From positions 1 through 64,000 of IMG/VR virus record IMGVR_UViG_3300023179_000070: a stretch of DNA of 64,000 nucleotides; one strand, given 5' to 3'. Positions within the stretch are counted from its first letter, which is position 1; each line of letters opens with the position of its first letter. A model generated the notes under the pieces. That model was not told the origin of the DNA. It made no database searches and saw only the letters and a program-made list of their open reading frames with translations. This document shows positions 18,573 through 27,693 of the stretch, one piece after another. The position numbers were made by a program, and so were the translations under genes. This stretch comes from a virus.

Positions 18573-21500
18573 TTAATATATATTATATCCTGAAGCAATT
18601 ACTCTATCTAATGTTGCTTGAGTAGTTAAAGAATATAACCCAGTTGCAGCAACAGATCTTTCGCCAATTGAATTTTCAGCAAATACTCTAAAGTAATAGT
18701 TTCCAGTATAATATGGAGTTAAAAATGGAGGTATTGTTCCAGTCGTAAAATATCCAATAGATACTCCAGTATTTAGTAAATTGGATGATATTACATTATA
18801 TAAATATTGCTCTGTGTTGTTACTTATATCAAAATTTGTTCCACTTTTAATATATACATAATATAATGTATTTGATTGATAATTCCCAATTGGTCTAATA
18901 TTATACATTATGCTATTAACACCACCTTGATTACTTGTATAAATAGTTGTGCAATTTGCATCTGCGCAATATGAATTTGAAGTCGGACTTCTAAAAATTC
19001 CACTTAAAAATAAATCTGGAGTTACTGGTGCATTTGGTCTTACTGGAACGTTTACCAAAAGTGCAGCGTTATCAATATCTGCATATTTTTGATCATTATA
19101 TTCTAAAGCATTAACATTAAAAATTGTTGGATCTTTTTCTGTTATATTTAATACTCTATATTTTTTAGGTTTATTTAGATATGATTCTAAATAATATCCT
19201 GGATATGCTTCTCTAGAAGTATTATTAATTGGAGATCTTATGTCTAATCCTCCAGATATACCGCCATATCCAGTAGTAGATATATCTATAGACCAAACTG
19301 TATTTTGAATTAAGCCATATGGCGCATTTAATTGACTTGGGAATGTTAATTTTATATTATTTGAATATATACCAGTTCCACTAGATACTAGACTAATAAG
19401 ATTACTATCAAAATTTATTGATTGAATTTGAGATTTTCTTATAAAAGAACTATTTAATCCTGTAACTCCAGAAGATGTAATATCAAAACCAGTAGCGTAT
19501 AAATCCCCAAGAGATGTTCCTAAATTTAAATTATAAGTAGGTACAAGAACATTAAATTTAAATGAACTATTTACTCCAGTAAGTGCATATAAATTATAAG
19601 GATTATAAGGGGTATCTAATACTACACTTCCAGATGTTAATTCTAGAGTTCTACCTGCATAAACTTGATTTTTTCTATATTGATCATAAATTGATATAAT
19701 ATCTCCTGGTTTTATATAGTTTCCATCAATTCCAACTTGAAAATCTACAAGTTCAGTTTCTGTATTTTCTGTTGCTAAAATCCATCTTCCAGCTCTTCTA
19801 GCTTGATTTTTACTCGTACAACCAAAAGCTGTAATTTCTGTTTCTCTAATTCCATATTTTAGAATTGCATCTTTATTTTCTACATATTCAATAGCTGGCT
19901 TGTAACTATTATTTTCATCATTATATCTTACATATGCTACAGTTTTTCTTGCTTTTTTTGATGCGTCAGAATAATTAAATGAACCATTTATTACATTACT
20001 ATTATTGAATATATATATTGGATCTTTTAAAGAATCTTGAGATACTGTTATTTGCCCAGCAGAATAATATACTATAGCATTAAAAAGACTAGCCATATCA
20101 TTTAAAACTTTATATGCTTCTTCTTTATTTGCTATATATAAATTGCATCTAAATCTTGGTTCTAAGCCACCCATGCCATCTGCAACTAATTGATCACAAT
20201 ATTGTCCAATTTCATATAATGACCATTTATCTGTTAAATTTGAATCTATATATTTTCCTAATCCAAATCTATTATTTGTTAATAAATCATAAAAACACCA
20301 AGCTGGATTATCTGTCCATGCTACTTTAAACTGTCCATTCCATGCTCCACTATATGTTTTTGATATTGGATCATAATTTGTTGGAATTTTAACTTTTAAA
20401 AGTCTAACTTTATAACTTCTTTTGGGGATATCACTAAAATATCTTGCATCGAATTTAGAAAAAACCATAGCTGTATCTGGATAAACAAATCGATCCGAAT
20501 ATACTTGAGTAATGCTGTGAACTTCTGTAGAATTACTTAAGCTACTAGAAACTCCTTCATAAACACTTTTAATCACATCTATCGCCCATCCAATTTGATT
20601 TGGAAATAATTCAAACCATGGACTATTTTCTGCAAAAGGTCTTAAAGTAATTTCATATGTAAAAATCAAAGGATTTGATATTTTTCCTCTGGCCCCAACT
20701 TCATCATAAGAATAATAATTTGATATATATGGCGAATATTTAGATGTATCTAATTGAACAACCTGACCATCTTTTAAAACCCTCCATGTTGCAAATCTAA
20801 ATGATAAATTTTGTCTTTCTACATCTCCAGCATTTGATCCAGTCAATATTTGTTGATATAAAGAATTAACTTTTATATTTACTTTTAAAGCAGAAACATT
20901 TGTATTATATACATAATATCTTTTTGGAGTTAGTATTTGAGTTGCATATGCACTTCCACCGCTTACCAAGTATGCACCATATAATGTTTCTCCTATACTT
21001 TCGGTAACTGATGTTTCTAATGGATATTTATTTATATCAACTTTTTTACCAAAATAGTCTCTTCTATCTTCATAAAGATTTAAATATGGATTATAAATCG
21101 TATGATCATTTGTTTTTTCTCCGTAATTATATTTATAATCAACAAATTGAAAATTATAATAACCTCTAAAATCTGTTATAGGTACATCATCATAAAAAAT
21201 TGATCTTGTTTCTGGATTAGAAATTGTTTGTCCATATGGTTGAAAAGTAACACTAGTATAACCAATATCTCCAGTATTTTTTCCACTAATATTTGGGATA
21301 TAGGTTCCAGATACAAATCCTTCAATTGGTCCCTCACTTATTAAATCTAAAATATTTACTTGTGTTATAGAATTGTAAGCCCTACTATCTCTAAAACTTT
21401 GTGGAACAGCATTTTCTGTTGCTAGCGTTGTACTTGATCTAAATATTGTTTTTAAATCTGGACTATTTAATACAAGGTCATTTTTTTGCGCACCAGTAAT

Positions 21501-21767
21501 AGCTACTCCATTAAATCCAATAATTGGATTTCCAGTTAAAACTGCAATTGGTGTAAAAACTGTATAATAACCACTAGGTCCATAATTGTATTTTATGGTT
21601 GTTCCTCCGAATGGAAGAGTGCTTCCACTAAAAGATAAACAAACAGCTCCACCAGCTAAATCCATAGCTGTACTTTCTGGAAAATTATATCCACAAGCAC
21701 CCATTCCCATATTTCCTGGAAAAAGGAGATATTCTAAACCATCAGCGTATTTATTTGCATTACCCAT
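18573..21767 (-). CDS. Tail tip protein J-like (central fibre, host specificity)
   Basis: 1064 residues. Near residue 140 it has the N-terminal signature of gpJ-type proteins (NILDLISEGPIEGFVSG, then SIFYDDVPITD), followed by a long tail hub region with an internal WCFYDLLTNNRFGLG segment, typical of J proteins around the domain-III-like part. The C-terminus contains fibronectin-like strands (from about residue 940). These proteins form the tail hub and carry host receptor specificity. It starts 1 nt after the I-like gene and follows the standard order K-I-J on the minus strand. Confidence 0.85.
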   Translation of the reverse strand: MGNANKYADGLEYLLFPGNMGMGACGYNFPESTAMDLAGGAVCLSFSGSTLPFGGTTIKYNYGPSGYYTVFTPIAVLTGNPIIGFNGVAITGAQKNDLVLNSPDLKTIFRSSTTLATENAVPQSFRDSRAYNSITQVNILDLISEGPIEGFVSGTYIPNISGKNTGDIGYTSVTFQPYGQTISNPETRSIFYDDVPITDFRGYYNFQFVDYKYNYGEKTNDHTIYNPYLNLYEDRRDYFGKKVDINKYPLETSVTESIGETLYGAYLVSGGSAYATQILTPKRYYVYNTNVSALKVNIKVNSLYQQILTGSNAGDVERQNLSFRFATWRVLKDGQVVQLDTSKYSPYISNYYSYDEVGARGKISNPLIFTYEITLRPFAENSPWFELFPNQIGWAIDVIKSVYEGVSSSLSNSTEVHSITQVYSDRFVYPDTAMVFSKFDARYFSDIPKRSYKVRLLKVKIPTNYDPISKTYSGAWNGQFKVAWTDNPAWCFYDLLTNNRFGLGKYIDSNLTDKWSLYEIGQYCDQLVADGMGGLEPRFRCNLYIANKEEAYKVLNDMASLFNAIVYYSAGQITVSQDSLKDPIYIFNNSNVINGSFNYSDASKKARKTVAYVRYNDENNSYKPAIEYVENKDAILKYGIRETEITAFGCTSKNQARRAGRWILATENTETELVDFQVGIDGNYIKPGDIISIYDQYRKNQVYAGRTLELTSGSVVLDTPYNPYNLYALTGVNSSFKFNVLVPTYNLNLGTSLGDLYATGFDITSSGVTGLNSSFIRKSQIQSINFDSNLISLVSSGTGIYSNNIKLTFPSQLNAPYGLIQNTVWSIDISTTGYGGISGGLDIRSPINNTSREAYPGYYLESYLNKPKKYRVLNITEKDPTIFNVNALEYNDQKYADIDNAALLVNVPVRPNAPVTPDLFLSGIFRSPTSNSYCADANCTTIYTSNQGGVNSIMYNIRPIGNYQSNTLYYVYIKSGTNFDISNNTEQYLYNVISSNLLNTGVSIGYFTTGTIPPFLTPYYTGNYYFRVFAENSIGERSVAATGLYSLTTQATLDRVIASGYNIY

Positions 21768-21768
21768 A

Positions 21769-22548
21769 TTAGAAAGGAAGAGTTTTTAAAGAATCTTGAG
21801 AAGCTAAATAACATTTACTATTGAATAAATATTGATTACTTCCAGTAAAACTTATTTCTAAAGTAGAACTATCATAATTTGCCATATATGCTCTATATAA
21901 AATATCATAACTGCTAAATACATTATTTCCGCCAATAATTAATTCCCCATATCCAACTGGAACTGCTCCACCTTCTCCAACTGTATTTACTGGTCCATTA
22001 AAAAGATAAGATGTTGGTCCACCAGACTCTCCTTCTCCAGCGATAGGATTAACTTGTTGAGCTGTAAAAGGTACACTTGGTGGAGGTTTAGAAAGCAATT
22101 GACTAGTTCCTGCTGCAATTAATCCTAGTCCTGCAAAACCAATTGCAACTGCAGGTAATACAAAAGGCGTAAATACAGCTAAAGCTACTGCGCCAACTAA
22201 AGCAAATGCACCAAGAACAATTTTAGCGATTCCGCCTCCAAAAAATCCACCCGACCCTATAATTGATGGTACAATATCTATTGTTTGTACTTTGCCTTTT
22301 ATATTTAAACAAAATTCAGAATTTTTAATTTCTTCAAGATTTTTAAATTCTTTATTTTCAGTAAATAAATTAGTTTTATCAATTAAGATTTCATATTCAT
22401 ATTCATCTTTATAGTCAATTAACCATTTTCTTAATTTTTTAGTATTAACATCTATAGCTCTAAGAGCTTCAGAGACAGTAGATACATCTAAATCCCAAGA
22501 TTCGCCAATATCTTGCCCTAATTTACCATGTAAATTTACTCTTATCAT
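21769..22548 (-). CDS. Tail assembly protein I-like
   Basis: 259 residues. The N-terminal 90 residues look like a ubiquitin-like beta-grasp (MIRVNLHGKLGQDIGESWDL). Two hydrophobic, Gly/Ala-rich helices follow at about residues 108-155. The C-terminal part has VPVGYGELIIGGNNV, the conserved PVGYG-xL-xG motif of gpI family proteins. The protein is needed for tail tip assembly in lambda and is not thought to remain in the virion. It lies between the K- and J-like genes with 1-nt gaps. Confidence 0.85.
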   Translation of the reverse strand: MIRVNLHGKLGQDIGESWDLDVSTVSEALRAIDVNTKKLRKWLIDYKDEYEYEILIDKTNLFTENKEFKNLEEIKNSEFCLNIKGKVQTIDIVPSIIGSGGFFGGGIAKIVLGAFALVGAVALAVFTPFVLPAVAIGFAGLGLIAAGTSQLLSKPPPSVPFTAQQVNPIAGEGESGGPTSYLFNGPVNTVGEGGAVPVGYGELIIGGNNVFSSYDILYRAYMANYDSSTLEISFTGSNQYLFNSKCYLASQDSLKTLPF

Positions 22549-22549
22549 A

Positions 22550-23269
22550 TTATGCCTTTCTATAAACTAGCTCCGTATGCCTCTTATAGAAATTACAATA
22601 ATTTTCTATTTTTGAGAAACTAAGGGTAGGTTGATGTAGTATTCTATCATTTCCCATATAAAGTGCAAAATGTTTTCCTGCATTAGTTTGTAAAATTAAA
22701 ACATCATTTTTTTCTAAAGATTTTTTATTTTCTATTAATTTAAATCCTTTTTTTTCTAAAAAATTTAAAGATAAATTTTTATTAAAAACATTTTGAGCAT
22801 CAATAAAATCTGTATAATGAGTAATTATCGCTGAAATATCTATATTTAATTCATTTTTCAAAAAATCTTTAATTAATGTATAACAATCATATTTTCCTAT
22901 TTGAAAATATCTTCCAATATAAGATTTATTAATATTTATTGGTTCATAAATTTTAAATATCTTTTTATTTATATTATACATTATAATGGGTAAACAAAGA
23001 TTTTCAGAACAAATAATATCTTGTTCACTGAAATTTTCATTATCATTAATATGACTATGATAAATATAAAGAATTTTATCAGAATAATTCTTTATTTTTA
23101 GATAATCTATAGATGATATCATAAAATTTTCTTTTTTATTCGTAGCAATATTTTTGCATGGTATAGATATAAAATTATTATTTTTTAAAACTATAAATCC
23201 ACAAATTTCTTGTGATGAATTTTTTAAAGATTCTTTTATAATAAAATTTTTATTTTTTTTATCTATCAT
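22550..23269 (-). CDS. Tail tip hydrolase K-like (JAMM + NlpC/P60)
   Basis: About 239 residues from ATG 23269, which directly follows the L-like stop (the frame is open further upstream but would overlap L). An intact JAMM metalloprotease motif is visible: E21, H71-S-H73, seven residues, S81 and D84. It is followed by an NlpC/P60 peptidoglycan peptidase with C129 (GKYDCYTLIKDF) and H200 (AGKHFALYMG). gpK-type proteins carry both domains and are thought to process tail tip proteins and cut peptidoglycan at entry. All expected catalytic residues seem to be present. Confidence 0.88.
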   Translation of the reverse strand: MIDKKNKNFIIKESLKNSSQEICGFIVLKNNNFISIPCKNIATNKKENFMISSIDYLKIKNYSDKILYIYHSHINDNENFSEQDIICSENLCLPIIMYNINKKIFKIYEPININKSYIGRYFQIGKYDCYTLIKDFLKNELNIDISAIITHYTDFIDAQNVFNKNLSLNFLEKKGFKLIENKKSLEKNDVLILQTNAGKHFALYMGNDRILHQPTLSFSKIENYCNFYKRHTELVYRKA

Positions 23270-23270
23270 A

Positions 23271-24635
23271 TTAGACTTGTGGTTGATTTGTTCCAGGAAA
23301 TCCACCAAATGGTAAAAATCCATTTAAATAATTTCCTTGATAATCTTTTGGTATACCATGCGCGCGTTCTGATGTAGGGTCTTCTGCTCCAGGTCTTCTT
23401 GGGAAAAGAAATCCTGTATTAAAAGGATCATATTTAAATAAAGAATACTCACCAGAAGAATATAATCTAATAAGTCTAAGAACAAATTGATTATAATCTT
23501 CTCCATTTCTATTTGTTGGCCAAATTACTGGTCTAAATGCTGGATTTTTTAACCATCTTGATCTACAAGAAGAAATACTTTTGGCGCATGAATCTCCTAC
23601 CCAATAATTAATGTTTGGAGGAGCATTAAATACATTTGATGTATGATTATTAATACATACATAATAAAATTTTAATCCATTATTTTCTAAATAAATGAAA
23701 TCTCCAGAAACATAATTTCCACTTTGTTGCCATAAACCAGAATTACCTAAACCACCACTTATACGAAATATTGCGCCCGTGCTAGTTCCAGTTGTTGCAA
23801 AAACTCCACCAATAAATAATTGATCATTAGCTGTTGCAACTGGAGGAGCAGTTTGTAAACCTCTAATTGTTACTGGATTAGTAGTATTAGCATAAATTCC
23901 ACTATGTAAATATGTTAATCTACTATTATACTCATAAAGACATCCTTCCCCTCTATATTGAAATGGACATCTATTTGATAAAATTGTACGAGCTGGTAAA
24001 ACTGCATTTTCAACATCTAAAACAGATGCCAATTGATATTCTATAATATCTCTATTTTCTATTGTTTTTCTATCAATGTAATAAATATCTTTAGGTAGTT
24101 CTATTTCATAAATTCCAGTATTTGGATTATATGGATTAATATTTCCAGAAAAATTTGACCCATCTAAATATTTTAAAAAAGTTTTAATTCTAGTAAATTT
24201 TGCTCCAATAATATCTCCCAAAGATTGAATTTCCATCCTAATATATTTATAAAATGAGTTATAAGAATTATCTGCGGATAAATTAGATATTGATATTTTT
24301 GGAGTAGGTAGTGTTCCAGCAGAAGAATATTCAAATCCTTCTGAAAAAATTGGAAATGGATAATAATAATTACCTTGCCATTTTATAGTACCATAAGGAT
24401 TTGAACTAATATTAAACAAATTATAATCATTATATACTCTGAAAATACTATTACTTATTGGTTGACTATTAGTTGTTGATTGATTTTGGTTATAATTAAT
24501 TATTGATGGGGCAATTTTAGAAAGATCTATTTCATAAAATTGAATTTGCGTAGATGGAGTTAATGAAGCTATTTCTTTATTTAAAGAAGAACTTCCGCTT
24601 ACAACAAGATTATAAATTTCTGAAGAAGTTGGCAT
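23271..24635 (-). CDS. Minor tail protein L-like with Fe-S cysteines and inserted CBM-like module
   Basis: 454 residues. Four Cys (C223, C232, C350, C357) are arranged as CPFQYRGEGC and CAKSISSC-RSRW, with the 9- and 7-residue spacings typical of the iron-sulfur domain of lambda gpL. Between the two pairs lies an insertion of more than 100 residues. It includes LWQQSGNYVSGDFIYLENN followed by KFYYVCINN and PPNINYW, a pattern like carbohydrate-binding modules of the CBM5/12 type (W-Y-G-x-V...YY...P...W). gpL-like proteins join the distal tube to the hub. The gene lies 9 nt after M on the minus strand. Confidence 0.85.
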   Translation of the reverse strand: MPTSSEIYNLVVSGSSSLNKEIASLTPSTQIQFYEIDLSKIAPSIINYNQNQSTTNSQPISNSIFRVYNDYNLFNISSNPYGTIKWQGNYYYPFPIFSEGFEYSSAGTLPTPKISISNLSADNSYNSFYKYIRMEIQSLGDIIGAKFTRIKTFLKYLDGSNFSGNINPYNPNTGIYEIELPKDIYYIDRKTIENRDIIEYQLASVLDVENAVLPARTILSNRCPFQYRGEGCLYEYNSRLTYLHSGIYANTTNPVTIRGLQTAPPVATANDQLFIGGVFATTGTSTGAIFRISGGLGNSGLWQQSGNYVSGDFIYLENNGLKFYYVCINNHTSNVFNAPPNINYWVGDSCAKSISSCRSRWLKNPAFRPVIWPTNRNGEDYNQFVLRLIRLYSSGEYSLFKYDPFNTGFLFPRRPGAEDPTSERAHGIPKDYQGNYLNGFLPFGGFPGTNQPQV

Positions 24636-24644
24636 AATTAAAAA

Positions 24645-25193
24645 TTAAATAGGTACTTCTATAAATTTTGCTTCAATTGTATAATTATTATAAGAAATAT
24701 ATGAAGGAGACCATTCTGGACAAATAAATCTTGTGGTTAAATTTGATGAAGATTTTGAAAAAATAGTTGGAATATTATATATGAAACTTTCTTGTCCGTT
24801 TCTTTGTTTTAAAAAATGAAGAATTGAAACTGTTTCTAATTCTGATCGGTTTTCAAATGCTAAATTAAATTCAATTAAGTTATTATTTAAACCATCAACA
24901 ATTCTTTGTTCATATCCATTTCCAAATTTATTAATCTTAATTCTTGGATTAACATTAATTTTAGCATTATATGAGGGTTTCCACCAAAAATTAGGTATTA
25001 AATTTCCATTTAAAATAATATATCCATCCCAATCAACTTGAAGATTAGTAGGAGTTACTGGATTATTCCCTGCTCCTACATTAGAATCAATTATTGAATA
25101 ATAATATTTACTATCACTACCAAGTACTATACTGTACTTATTATAAGTAGTAGACTGGTTCCAAGTCGGAACTGTATCATATATACTAGCCAT
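24645..25193 (-). CDS. Minor tail protein M-like with N-terminal CBM-like module
   Basis: 182 residues. Residues about 70-180 show the gpM pattern (NPRIKINKFGNGYEQRIVDG, then ILHFLKQRNGQESFIYN). The first 55 residues form a short CBM5/12-like repeat (PTWNQSTTYNKYSIV, KYYYSII, NPVTPTNLQVDWDGY). It is the first gene of the inverted tail-tip operon and has GTGTAAA and then AGAGG/AAAGG upstream. The protein is a tail tube/hub adaptor; the added module could bind cell-surface polysaccharide. Confidence 0.82.
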   Translation of the reverse strand: MASIYDTVPTWNQSTTYNKYSIVLGSDSKYYYSIIDSNVGAGNNPVTPTNLQVDWDGYIILNGNLIPNFWWKPSYNAKINVNPRIKINKFGNGYEQRIVDGLNNNLIEFNLAFENRSELETVSILHFLKQRNGQESFIYNIPTIFSKSSSNLTTRFICPEWSPSYISYNNYTIEAKFIEVPI

Positions 25194-25213
25194 ATACCTT
25201 TTACCTCTTATAT

Positions 25214-25220
25214 TTTACAC
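25214..25220 (-). promoter_or_regulatory. GTGTAAA box for tail-tip operon
   Basis: GTGTAAA on the minus strand lies 20 nt before the M-like start at 25193, with AGAGG and AAAGG between. It is 9 nt away from the GTGTAAT box of the divergent gene at 25245, so the two late promoters are back to back. Confidence 0.45.
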
Positions 25221-25229
25221 TTAAAAGTA

Positions 25230-25236
25230 GTGTAAT
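25230..25236 (+). promoter_or_regulatory. GTGTAAT box, 8 nt before start codon
   Basis: GTGTAAT, then tataatta, then the ATG at 25245. No Shine-Dalgarno sequence is present. Divergent with the box of the tail-tip operon. Confidence 0.5.
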
Positions 25237-25244
25237 TATAATTA

Positions 25245-26054
25245 ATGTTTAATGTATATTCTATAGAAAATCAGAACTTTTATCTAAATGATTCTTTAAT
25301 ATCTGGAATCCAAAGTTTAGGAATTAGTTATGATAATAATATAAATCCTTCTATAGCCATCGATAATTCTAATTTGAATTATTTTGTAGGTAAACCAGTT
25401 ACAGCGAATCTTGATTTAGCCTATATATTAAGTTCTAATGATAAATTTATAAGTTATACTGGCTCTAATTCATTTAGTGGTAAAGTTGAGTATGGTAACA
25501 ATTATTTTACATTTTCAAGTGGATATTTAACAAATTACTCTTTAAATTATAAATTTGGTGAATATCCCGAAGTTAATACAAAAAGTTTTATTTTAGGTGA
25601 ACTTGGAAATACTTCTGGTACTTTTTCTTATACTCCAAAAGTTTTAAATAATTTTGATATTGGTGATAATTGTTATGTAGATTTAAATTTAGCGGAAGCA
25701 GATCAAAATAATAGATTAGAATCATTTGGAATAAATATAGATATTCCAAGAGCAACAGTTTATACTATTGGAAATTATTTACCAACAAATGTAATCGTAA
25801 AATATCCAATTTCTATATCTTTAAATTTTCAATTTTCTATGAGTAATTATACTCAAGAAAAAGTAACGAATATTTTTACTGGTATTGCCTCTAGAAATTT
25901 AACTTTAAATTTCAAAAAATATGGCACAAATCAAAACTTGTTATCTTTAAATTTATCAAATCTAATAAATAGTGAAACTCAATTAAGATATAGTACATCT
26001 GATGATGCTAAATTAAATCTCAATTTTCAAACATATATCTTAAGCGGAATATAA
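25245..26054 (+). CDS. Major tail protein paralogue
   Basis: 269 residues, beta-rich. It aligns with the major tail protein of this phage (7306-8457) in order: KPVTANLDLAYIL with NPTVNLDFSYVL; SFGINIDIPRATVYTIGN with SYSLTFDLARTPIQKLGS; VKYPISISLNFQFSM with INFPLSVNLSVDAQV; and the C-terminal LNLNFQTYILSG with VTLTFSAQVGG. It is shorter by about 110 residues, mainly missing a central insertion. Position beside the M-L-K-I-J operon suggests a distal tube or tube-initiating ring, or a second minor tube subunit. The homology was judged by eye. Confidence 0.6.
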   Translation: MFNVYSIENQNFYLNDSLISGIQSLGISYDNNINPSIAIDNSNLNYFVGKPVTANLDLAYILSSNDKFISYTGSNSFSGKVEYGNNYFTFSSGYLTNYSLNYKFGEYPEVNTKSFILGELGNTSGTFSYTPKVLNNFDIGDNCYVDLNLAEADQNNRLESFGINIDIPRATVYTIGNYLPTNVIVKYPISISLNFQFSMSNYTQEKVTNIFTGIASRNLTLNFKKYGTNQNLLSLNLSNLINSETQLRYSTSDDAKLNLNFQTYILSGI

Positions 26055-26096
26055 AATTAATAGAAATATTATTTATATTATATATAATATTAATAT

Positions 26097-26558
26097 ATGA
26101 CATTTCAAAAATTATTAGATTCTCAGGCATTTTTTAATATTTTTATTAAAAATGATATTTTTTTTAATTCTTTAAAACAAAAATTTCCAGAAATTTTAGC
26201 AGATCTTACTAGTTCTAGAAATAATCCAAATTGTTCATGTAAAAATCGAGTAAAAGCTTATTTGGAATCAAAAATTACTAATGAAGTAAATTATTTTAAC
26301 GATTTAATAAATATTGAAGAAATTAAAAAATTAATATCAGAAAAAAACGAAGAAATTATAAATTCTATTCCATCAAAACTAAGTCATCTTGATCAAATAT
26401 ATAATTTGCATAAAAATAGTGGTGGAAAAATATTTCAAATTGGCAAAACCGAACAAGATTGGGCAAATCTTGCTAAAAAAATAACAGATGAAAGAATCAA
26501 TTTTAAATCTTTTTCTATTATTGAAAAAGAAGATAAATTAGTGGTTTATTTTATTTAA
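26097..26558 (+). CDS. Conserved-looking protein of unknown function
   Basis: 153 residues, helical and Lys/Asn/Ile rich. It contains NPNCSCKNRVKAYLESKI, a Cys-x-Cys pair followed by a helix, and ends in a beta hairpin (FSIIEKEDKLVVYFI). No family is recognised. TAATAT lies 6 nt and TATAAT 8 nt before the ATG, again with no Shine-Dalgarno sequence. It is followed immediately by a membrane protein gene (ATG directly after its stop). Confidence 0.5.
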   Translation: MTFQKLLDSQAFFNIFIKNDIFFNSLKQKFPEILADLTSSRNNPNCSCKNRVKAYLESKITNEVNYFNDLINIEEIKKLISEKNEEIINSIPSKLSHLDQIYNLHKNSGGKIFQIGKTEQDWANLAKKITDERINFKSFSIIEKEDKLVVYFI

Positions 26559-26855
26559 ATGTTTTATCAATTTTTATTGTATTTATTTCTTTGTTTAGCA
26601 GTAACTTATGCTTGGAGTGATACGCAAATCGCTATACCATTTCGTAATTTTATAGCAAAAATACCTTATATTCATAAACCATTACTTTGTCATGAGTGCT
26701 CTAGCTTTTGGATATCTTTAGCTATTAGTTTTTTTATTAATCCATTTGTTGAATTAACTTATCCTTATTTTAGCAATATATTTAGTGCTTTTTGTGGATT
26801 TTTTATTAATCTTTACTTTGTTAGGAATCAACTTGTCAGGTATAAAGATTATTAA
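26559..26855 (+). CDS. Small membrane protein, DUF1360-like
   Basis: 98 residues. A hydrophobic N-terminal segment (residues 2-18) is followed by YAWSDTQIAIPFRNFIAKIPYIHK and then LLCHECSSFWISLAISFFI, the L-x-C-x-x-C-xx-FW pattern seen in DUF1360-type phage proteins. A third hydrophobic segment lies near residues 70-88. The start codon follows the upstream stop directly, so translation is coupled. The function of this family is unknown to me. Confidence 0.55.
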   Translation: MFYQFLLYLFLCLAVTYAWSDTQIAIPFRNFIAKIPYIHKPLLCHECSSFWISLAISFFINPFVELTYPYFSNIFSAFCGFFINLYFVRNQLVRYKDY

Positions 26856-27658
26856 TCTTTCACTTTCTTAAGTCTATCAATTAGTTCGAATATTTTAACT
26901 TTTGATATATCTGAAATAGAGTTAATATTCTCTGCATTTTCAAATTTTTCTTTGATAAGCCTTTTTTTAAGACTTTCAAAATTAACACCTTTATCTTTCA
27001 TAACTTTTTCAAGTAATGCTTGAGGGGATGTAGGATTTTCATTAATAGATGAAGAATCATCGATAAGCTTTGCATCCCCTAATTCTTCTTGAGAAACAAT
27101 ATTAATTTTTAAGAAATTACGTACACAACGAACAAATGCTCTATTCTCCGCAATTGCAGCCAAAAAGAATCTAGCAAAACTCTTTGTATTATTTATAGTA
27201 GCGTCAGCAAGAGATTCAAAAACTACTTCTCTTCCTCCAGTTTCATAATTTGGTAGCCAAGTAATCCTACAACTCGTTGCAAAATAGCTTTCAGATGCTG
27301 CTACTACTTTGTATTCTACGCTAGTATAGCCTCTAATTTGAGCTAATTCTTTGATTCCACCTAAAAGTATTAAAAGATCTTTATCTTGGAGCTTTGAAAC
27401 ATCTGTTTCTTGAGTTTTTTGACGATTAGGAACAAGATGTTCTACTTTGACCATCTTGCGCCAATTAATTGTTCCATCATCATTAAATATATAATTAAGA
27501 TTGGTATCTTCAACCAGACCATATTGATTTCTAGTAATCAAGTTTGGAGGTATAACTTTATTTGTAATTTGCTCTTGCTGAATAGCAGTTACTCCTTCGA
27601 ATAACTCTGAACTACCAATTGAAATAGTATTTTCTTCTGATTTAATTTTAGGGCTCAT
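26852..27658 (-). CDS. Putative single-strand annealing protein (Rad52-like)
   Basis: 268 residues. The core (residues about 95-195) reads as an annealing-protein-like alpha/beta unit: a strand pair YTSVEYKVVAASESYFATSCRI and REVVFESLADATI, then a helix AIAENRAFVRCVRNFL resembling the ENRA-x-x-R-x-VR segment of Rad52-like phage proteins. The C-terminal 70 residues could be a protein-binding tail. Such proteins anneal ssDNA during phage recombination. The call fits the nearby RecA, nuclease and polymerase genes but is based on pattern only. It ends convergently 4 nt inside the neighbouring gene. Confidence 0.45.
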   Translation of the reverse strand: MSPKIKSEENTISIGSSELFEGVTAIQQEQITNKVIPPNLITRNQYGLVEDTNLNYIFNDDGTINWRKMVKVEHLVPNRQKTQETDVSKLQDKDLLILLGGIKELAQIRGYTSVEYKVVAASESYFATSCRITWLPNYETGGREVVFESLADATINNTKSFARFFLAAIAENRAFVRCVRNFLKINIVSQEELGDAKLIDDSSSINENPTSPQALLEKVMKDKGVNFESLKKRLIKEKFENAENINSISDISKVKIFELIDRLKKVKD

Positions 27659-27664
27659 TTAGTA

Positions 27665-27693
27665 ATGATACTATACATTGTATATTAAGTCAA
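27665..27693 (-). promoter_or_regulatory. Sigma70-type promoter, 6 nt before start codon
   Basis: On the minus strand: TTGACT (27693-27688), 17-bp spacer, TATCAT (27670-27665), 6 nt, ATG at 27658. No Shine-Dalgarno sequence. Confidence 0.55.
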
